A stretch of 64,000 nucleotides of DNA from Paenibacillus guangzhouensis (GTDB lineage Bacteria; Bacillota; Bacilli; Paenibacillales; Paenibacillaceae), in contig NZ_CP045293.1 of NCBI RefSeq assembly GCF_009363075.1, positions 5,801,501 to 5,865,500 on the forward strand, read 5' to 3'. The number at the start of each line of letters is the position of its first letter. Position 1 is the stretch's first letter. The notes beneath the pieces were generated by a model. The model saw nothing but the letters and a program-made list of their open reading frames with translations, did no database searches and was not told the origin of the DNA. Both the position numbers and the translations under genes were made by a program. Positions 60,054 through 64,000 of the stretch are shown piece after piece.

Positions 60054-61340
60054 TCAGGGGGCGACATCCGGTGCGGTGACTGGGTCAGGCCGTGCTGCGA
60101 CGGGCTTGCGTTCCCGGAACATGAAGTAGTATAGGGCAGATGCGCAAATATAGAGCACGCCTGTCATACAGAAAGTAACGACGTACCCCCAGTACTTCCC
60201 ATAGGTGCTTAGCAGGTGGGATTGCACAGGACCCATCGTGGCCCAACCGAGCATGAAGGCCGTCTGCGTCATGGAGTTCGCGATCCCTCGCCGTCTATCA
60301 GAGATCCGATCCACCATAATGGAGGATTGGATTGGATTCGCAGCGTTCATCAAGGCCTGCCGGAATAAGAAGCTGATACAGGCGATGATGAAGATGTTAG
60401 TGAAGCCCGTCAGCAGCAAGAATGGCAGGGATAGCATCTGGAAGTAGACAACGGCGCGGACCTGTCCCACACGCTGTGCCAGATAAGGTCCGATCATCAT
60501 CGATACAATGGTCATCACTTGTCCCAGGGAGATGAGAATTCCCACAGCCGTTAAGGACACTGCGAATCGGTTGGTAAAATAGAGATTCAAATAGGGCACG
60601 ACGAGCCCTGAGCCAAATCCGACGAGCAGCTGCGCTGCCGTAAATTTGCTAATCGCTTGCCAGTCTCCACGCGTAGCTGGCAAGGCGGCGGAAGCGGGAT
60701 TCGGCGCTGGATTCACGGCTGCCGGCTGCTTCGCGACATCTTTGACGAGCAGCAGTGGGAGAAAGGCAAGGCAGCTTGCAACGCCTCCAATCAATAGAAC
60801 GATCTGTAAGCTGTAGATTTTGCTTACTCCTGCGGATTGAAGGACATCGGCTAGAAGGCCGCCGCCGATACTGCCGATTACCTGTGCCGCGAGTACCATC
60901 GATGAATGATAGCTGAATAGCTTGAGCCGCTGCGCTTTGCCTGCATTTTCAGCGAGGTAAGGGACCGCGATAATCTGGAAAAAGGCCATAAATAACCCGG
61001 CGAATACGGCAAAGATCATGAGCGCTGACTCGCCGCTTGCGAAGGCACGGCCCATGAAGCTAAGCCCTGTGAAGAGGGCACCGATAATTAAGAGCACCTT
61101 GCGGCTTGCCCGGTCGCTGATGAGCCCGATGGGAATAAAGATAAGCGCTGTAGCTAAGGACTGAACACTGACAATCGTCCCGTTCATATCATCTTGATAA
61201 CCCAGCGCTTGAATATATAAATTGTATAGTACACTGAACATGCCCGTGCCGATCTGAAATAAGATGTTGGCGATGAAGAATAGGCGGATGTTACGATTCC
61301 ACTCGGTCCAGGTCGTCGTAACGTGCTGAATAAGTCGCAT
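60054..61340 (-). CDS. MFS transporter
   Basis: Twelve-TM permease of 428 residues. LYNLYIQALGYQDDMNGTIVSVQS after TM1 and GLISDRASRKVLL (motif A) place it in the MFS; the central cytosolic loop is Pro/Ala-rich (KQPAAVNPAPNPASAALP), and the tail PVAARPDPVTAPDVAP is similar. Closest type I can name is the YxiO/YttB-like 'MFS_1' group. GGAGGAT precedes the ATG. Substrate unknown. Confidence 0.88.
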   Translation of the reverse strand: MRLIQHVTTTWTEWNRNIRLFFIANILFQIGTGMFSVLYNLYIQALGYQDDMNGTIVSVQSLATALIFIPIGLISDRASRKVLLIIGALFTGLSFMGRAFASGESALMIFAVFAGLFMAFFQIIAVPYLAENAGKAQRLKLFSYHSSMVLAAQVIGSIGGGLLADVLQSAGVSKIYSLQIVLLIGGVASCLAFLPLLLVKDVAKQPAAVNPAPNPASAALPATRGDWQAISKFTAAQLLVGFGSGLVVPYLNLYFTNRFAVSLTAVGILISLGQVMTIVSMMIGPYLAQRVGQVRAVVYFQMLSLPFLLLTGFTNIFIIACISFLFRQALMNAANPIQSSIMVDRISDRRRGIANSMTQTAFMLGWATMGPVQSHLLSTYGKYWGYVVTFCMTGVLYICASALYYFMFRERKPVAARPDPVTAPDVAP

Positions 61341-61433
61341 GAAGTCATCCTCCGAATATAGTCCATGTTAGTTATTTCCATCATAACAAGGCCAGGAGAG
61401 GATGCATAGTCCCCAAAAGTCGCGCTTCTAAAG

Positions 61434-62252
61434 TCAGAGTAATGATTCTACACCGTCAATGAATATTTCCGTACCTGATATATGGCTTGATTCTGGGGAT
61501 GCAAGGAATAGAACCAAATCTGCAACCTGTTCAGGCTGCCCCGGTCCATGCTCAAGCGGTTGGCTTCCTTCAGGATAGTTGACTGGGATCTTAATTTTCT
61601 CTAATTGAGGAGTCGATTGCGTATTCTCATTGATATTCGTCTGAATAGCTCCTGGACAGATGACGTTCACACGGATTTTATACCGCGCGAGTTCTAGCGC
61701 AGCCATTTTAGCAAAAGCGATCTGACCCGCCTTGGACGTGCTGTAGGCAGACATGCCGACCCCGGAAAATTTGCGGCTGCCATTGATCGAACTGGTAATA
61801 ATAATGCTTCCTCCGTTTTGTTTCATATGCGGAATAGTATATTTTACGGTGAGGAACGTGCCCTTTAAATTCGTTGTTAAGGTATGATCCCACGCTTCTG
61901 CGGTTAAATCCTCTATCGGAGAGAGGGTGCCGTTGATCCCTGCATTGGCAAATACAATGTCCACGCGTCCAAAGCGGTTAATGATAGATTGAATGGCCTG
62001 CTGTACCCGCTCGGGGTCTGACACATCGGTATCAACGAACAACGACTCTCCGCCGAATTGCTTTACTTGCTGCTCCACGGATTCGCTTCGATTGTTGTTC
62101 AGATCGAGGAGACATACCTTGGCACCGTGCTGTGCTAGAAGTAAAGCAGCTGCGCGTCCGATCCCGGAACCGGCTCCGGTGATCACAGCAACCTTATCTT
62201 TGACGCGGCGTGAGTTCGAGACGTCAGACGCGTTTGTTGCGGAAATATTCAT
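61434..62252 (-). CDS. Short-chain dehydrogenase/reductase
   Basis: Classical SDR of 272 residues. TGAGSGIGRAA binds NAD(P), FANAGI is the NAG motif, SSINGS holds the Ser and YSTSKA the YxxxK pair. The end (HISGTEIFIDGVESLL) is standard. The N-terminal ~16 residues are an extra polar tail. Start: GGAGGATTAC before the ATG. Substrate unknown; not part of an evident operon. Confidence 0.9.
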   Translation of the reverse strand: MNISATNASDVSNSRRVKDKVAVITGAGSGIGRAAALLLAQHGAKVCLLDLNNNRSESVEQQVKQFGGESLFVDTDVSDPERVQQAIQSIINRFGRVDIVFANAGINGTLSPIEDLTAEAWDHTLTTNLKGTFLTVKYTIPHMKQNGGSIIITSSINGSRKFSGVGMSAYSTSKAGQIAFAKMAALELARYKIRVNVICPGAIQTNINENTQSTPQLEKIKIPVNYPEGSQPLEHGPGQPEQVADLVLFLASPESSHISGTEIFIDGVESLL

Positions 62253-62402
62253 GATTGTAATCCTCCATCGGTACTCAAATTTTCCCAGTTAGTGTTCCAT
62301 AGCCATCTTTATTTATTCTGCAGATTCGAACCGTCTAGGCATTCGTGTCGTTACCTTCGATGAGAAGATAATCCAAACTCGATACGAGGAGAGTGTATTC
62401 AA

Positions 62403-63863
62403 ATGAAACGATTGACCCTGGTAAGCTTCATGATGGCTTTGATAATTCCGCTGTTTACTTCGCATGCATTCGCTGCCGCACCGAATTTCCAAGCCCTTGG
62501 ATTCCCGGACGTCGCGTTGGAACAGACGATTGATGCAGGAGAAGGGGCTAAGTTCAAATATGGCCAGGTCAAGATCGAAATCCCGGAGGGAACGTTCGTC
62601 AACAAAGTCAAATTTCAAGTTGTAGAGGGGAGTTTGGCGGATTTTCAAGCAAGAGCTCCTGAAGGTGAGACCGTGCTTATGAATTTTGCTTTTCAAGTGA
62701 CTGATTTGATCACGAAAGAACGCATCATCAAGTTTAACAAACCTGTGATGTTCAGCTACACATCACCTTCAGTTAGCTCCAAGAGCAAGTACTATAATAT
62801 TTTGCCGGACGGAGCCTTTGTGTTGAACACGGTTCTTCCTGAAATTCATGGTAATACCCTAACGCATCCCAATCCGGGAGCGCCTGTAGGGTGGGCCGTG
62901 ACTTCGCCAACTTCGTCCGAGAAGAAAACCCCGTCGCCGGGAACAAAAGCGGAGGTAGAGCCCTTTGACGGCAGCATTACGAACAATGCTTTGGCTATAA
63001 GTCCTGATGAACAGACTGCGGTAGTCTCGGATAGCCGCGTACAATCGATCCGTGTCTATGACCTCGCCAGAGGGACGTTACGCAAGGAAATCGACGGATT
63101 TGTCACACCGAGGAACGTCGTGTTCGTAGACGGAGGCAAAACATTCGTCGTCTCGGACAGCACGCTCGGTACCCTGCGGTTCTACGACTTGAAACAATTA
63201 ACTTTGAAGGATGAAGTCGTGGTCGGTCCGGGGGCATTCGGTACGGCTGTCAGCCCAGATGGACGCACGTTGTATGTTAACAATCAAGCGCATAGTTCGG
63301 TTACGATCGTGGATCTTGAGAAACGTAAGCCAACTGCGGTCATTGCCGGGTTTGCACAGCCGCGGCAGGGAATCGTCATGTCTCCAGACGGACGATATGT
63401 GTTCGTTACGAACTTCAAGGGAGACAAGGTATCTGTTGTTGATGCTGCTACGAATAGTATCGTGCGTGAGATTACCGGGTTTGAGATGATACGCGGGATT
63501 TCGGTGACCAAGGACGGTATCTTGTACGCAGCCAATAGCGGGCGGGATAGTATTTCCGTCGTGGACATCGCTCAGGGGAAAATCATCAGCGAGGTAAAGG
63601 TCGGCCGCGAACCCTATGGCGCAGCCCTTTCACCTGACGGCAAACTGCTCTTTGCCAGCAGCAAGGTGGACAATACGATTGATGTGATTACCGTCTCTGA
63701 CTACCGCGTGATCAAGACCATCAAGGGATTCTTGGAGCCTAGGCAAGCGATCATCTTCAACCGCGCTGGGGACGTCGCTTATGTCCTGAACCGTGATCTC
63801 TCGATTTCATGGGTGAATGTGAAGGATCGTGTAATTATGAATACCATTCAAGATGATAAATAA
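62403..63863 (+). CDS. Secreted YncE-like beta-propeller protein
   Basis: Exported protein of 486 residues. Signal peptide 1-24 (LVSFMMALIIPLFTSHAFA), an N-terminal ~150-residue beta domain (GQVKIEIPEGTFVNKVKFQV), a Ser/Pro linker (TSPTSSEKKTPSPGTK) and a seven-bladed propeller of YVTN/YncE repeats (AVSPDGRTLYVNNQ, VMSPDGRYVFVTNF, ALSPDGKLLFASSK, each followed by VxVVDxxxx). A binding or surface-display role is typical; no enzyme motif is visible. GAGGAGAG lies 9 nt before the ATG. Confidence 0.85.
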   Translation: MKRLTLVSFMMALIIPLFTSHAFAAAPNFQALGFPDVALEQTIDAGEGAKFKYGQVKIEIPEGTFVNKVKFQVVEGSLADFQARAPEGETVLMNFAFQVTDLITKERIIKFNKPVMFSYTSPSVSSKSKYYNILPDGAFVLNTVLPEIHGNTLTHPNPGAPVGWAVTSPTSSEKKTPSPGTKAEVEPFDGSITNNALAISPDEQTAVVSDSRVQSIRVYDLARGTLRKEIDGFVTPRNVVFVDGGKTFVVSDSTLGTLRFYDLKQLTLKDEVVVGPGAFGTAVSPDGRTLYVNNQAHSSVTIVDLEKRKPTAVIAGFAQPRQGIVMSPDGRYVFVTNFKGDKVSVVDAATNSIVREITGFEMIRGISVTKDGILYAANSGRDSISVVDIAQGKIISEVKVGREPYGAALSPDGKLLFASSKVDNTIDVITVSDYRVIKTIKGFLEPRQAIIFNRAGDVAYVLNRDLSISWVNVKDRVIMNTIQDDK

Positions 63864-63874
63864 CGAGTTCTAAA

Positions 63875-63911
63875 AAAATTAGTCCCCTTGATGATCGAGG
63901 GGACTAATTTT
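63875..63911. terminator. Bidirectional terminator
   Basis: AAAATTAGTCCCCT / AGGGGACTAATTTT perfect 14-bp stem between the propeller gene and the converging gene at the right edge. Confidence 0.92.
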
Positions 63912-63921
63912 CCGTGGAGCG

Positions 63922-64000
63922 CTAATTATACGATAGCATGACCGACGTCATGTGGGTCAGTACCTTCTTAATGGTGTCAATCCGTGAAACAATGAACCGC
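63922..64000 (-). CDS. 3' end of a convergent gene, unidentified
   Basis: On the minus strand a frame open through the right edge ends in VLTHMTSVMLSYN and TAG, just behind a bidirectional terminator. Only 25 codons are visible (RFIVSRIDTIKKV...), too few to name a family, but the terminator and the placement suggest a real gene. Confidence 0.45.
   Translation of the reverse strand, partial: RFIVSRIDTIKKVLTHMTSVMLSYN

Overview
The window looks like chromosomal DNA of a spore-forming member of the Bacillales, most likely Paenibacillus or a close relative. The support is an alpha/beta-type small acid-soluble spore protein, a SpoVB-like flippase, a yhbDEF-type bactofilin operon, a cydABCD operon of Bacillus layout, many TTG/GTG starts behind strong GGAGG sites, and tandem ~50-bp intergenic repeats of a kind I associate with Paenibacillus. 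I see no rRNA, tRNA, CRISPR array, prophage or plasmid functions. One IS3-family element is present.

Layout. 1-10.5 kb: 3' end of a PP2C phosphatase, a chemoreceptor, three MFS exporters, a spore protein, a CPBP protease, a formylglycine-generating enzyme with both catalytic cysteines, a P-loop kinase-like protein and an unknown protein. 10.7-18.7 kb: a 34-residue protein, an Amidase_6 protein, a SpoVB/MurJ-like flippase, a heterodimeric ABC exporter with one degenerate ATP site, and an aromatic acid exporter-like protein. 19-25 kb: cydABCD behind a perfect TGTGA-N6-TCACA palindrome. 25-27 kb: a LysR regulator divergent from a short-chain dehydrogenase. 27-46.7 kb: the accessory core. It holds a secreted DUF4855 protein with three F5/8C (CBM32-like) modules, a serine hydrolase, an operon of CE1-like esterase, two LplB/LplC-type permeases, a lipoprotein binding protein, a GH3 beta-glucosidase and a giant GH94 phosphorylase, then phnX-phnW with a DeoR regulator, a small DUF4318-like protein and a LacI regulator. 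46.7-64 kb: a TetR regulator with a YhgE-like membrane protein, a double-GNAT protein, the Fe-S repair protein ScdA, the IS3 element, an EmrB/QacA exporter, yhbDEF, an EEP phosphatase/nuclease, MgtC, a VOC protein, a YtrA-type GntR regulator with its ABC exporter, an MFS protein, an SDR, a secreted YncE-like propeller and the tail of a convergent gene.

How the genes work together. The 31.7-41.7 kb operon has the same core order (permease, permease, binding protein, GH3, ~1,100-residue GH94) as the Listeria innocua locus for 1,2-beta-oligoglucans (sophorooligosaccharides), so import of beta-1,2-glucooligosaccharides with intracellular phosphorolysis is the best reading. A near-identical 14-bp palindrome (TCGAAACGWTTCGA) lies at the start point of this operon and at the start point of the lacI gene 14 kb away. 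A third variant (TAGAAACGTTTCTA) lies behind the promoter of the divergent serine hydrolase. This points to one LacI regulon covering the esterase, transporter, GH3, GH94 and serine hydrolase. The DUF4855/CBM32 protein next door is a candidate for the secreted enzyme this pathway would need, but that is inference. phnXW forms a separate 2-aminoethylphosphonate module with its own promoter and tandem operator-like repeats.
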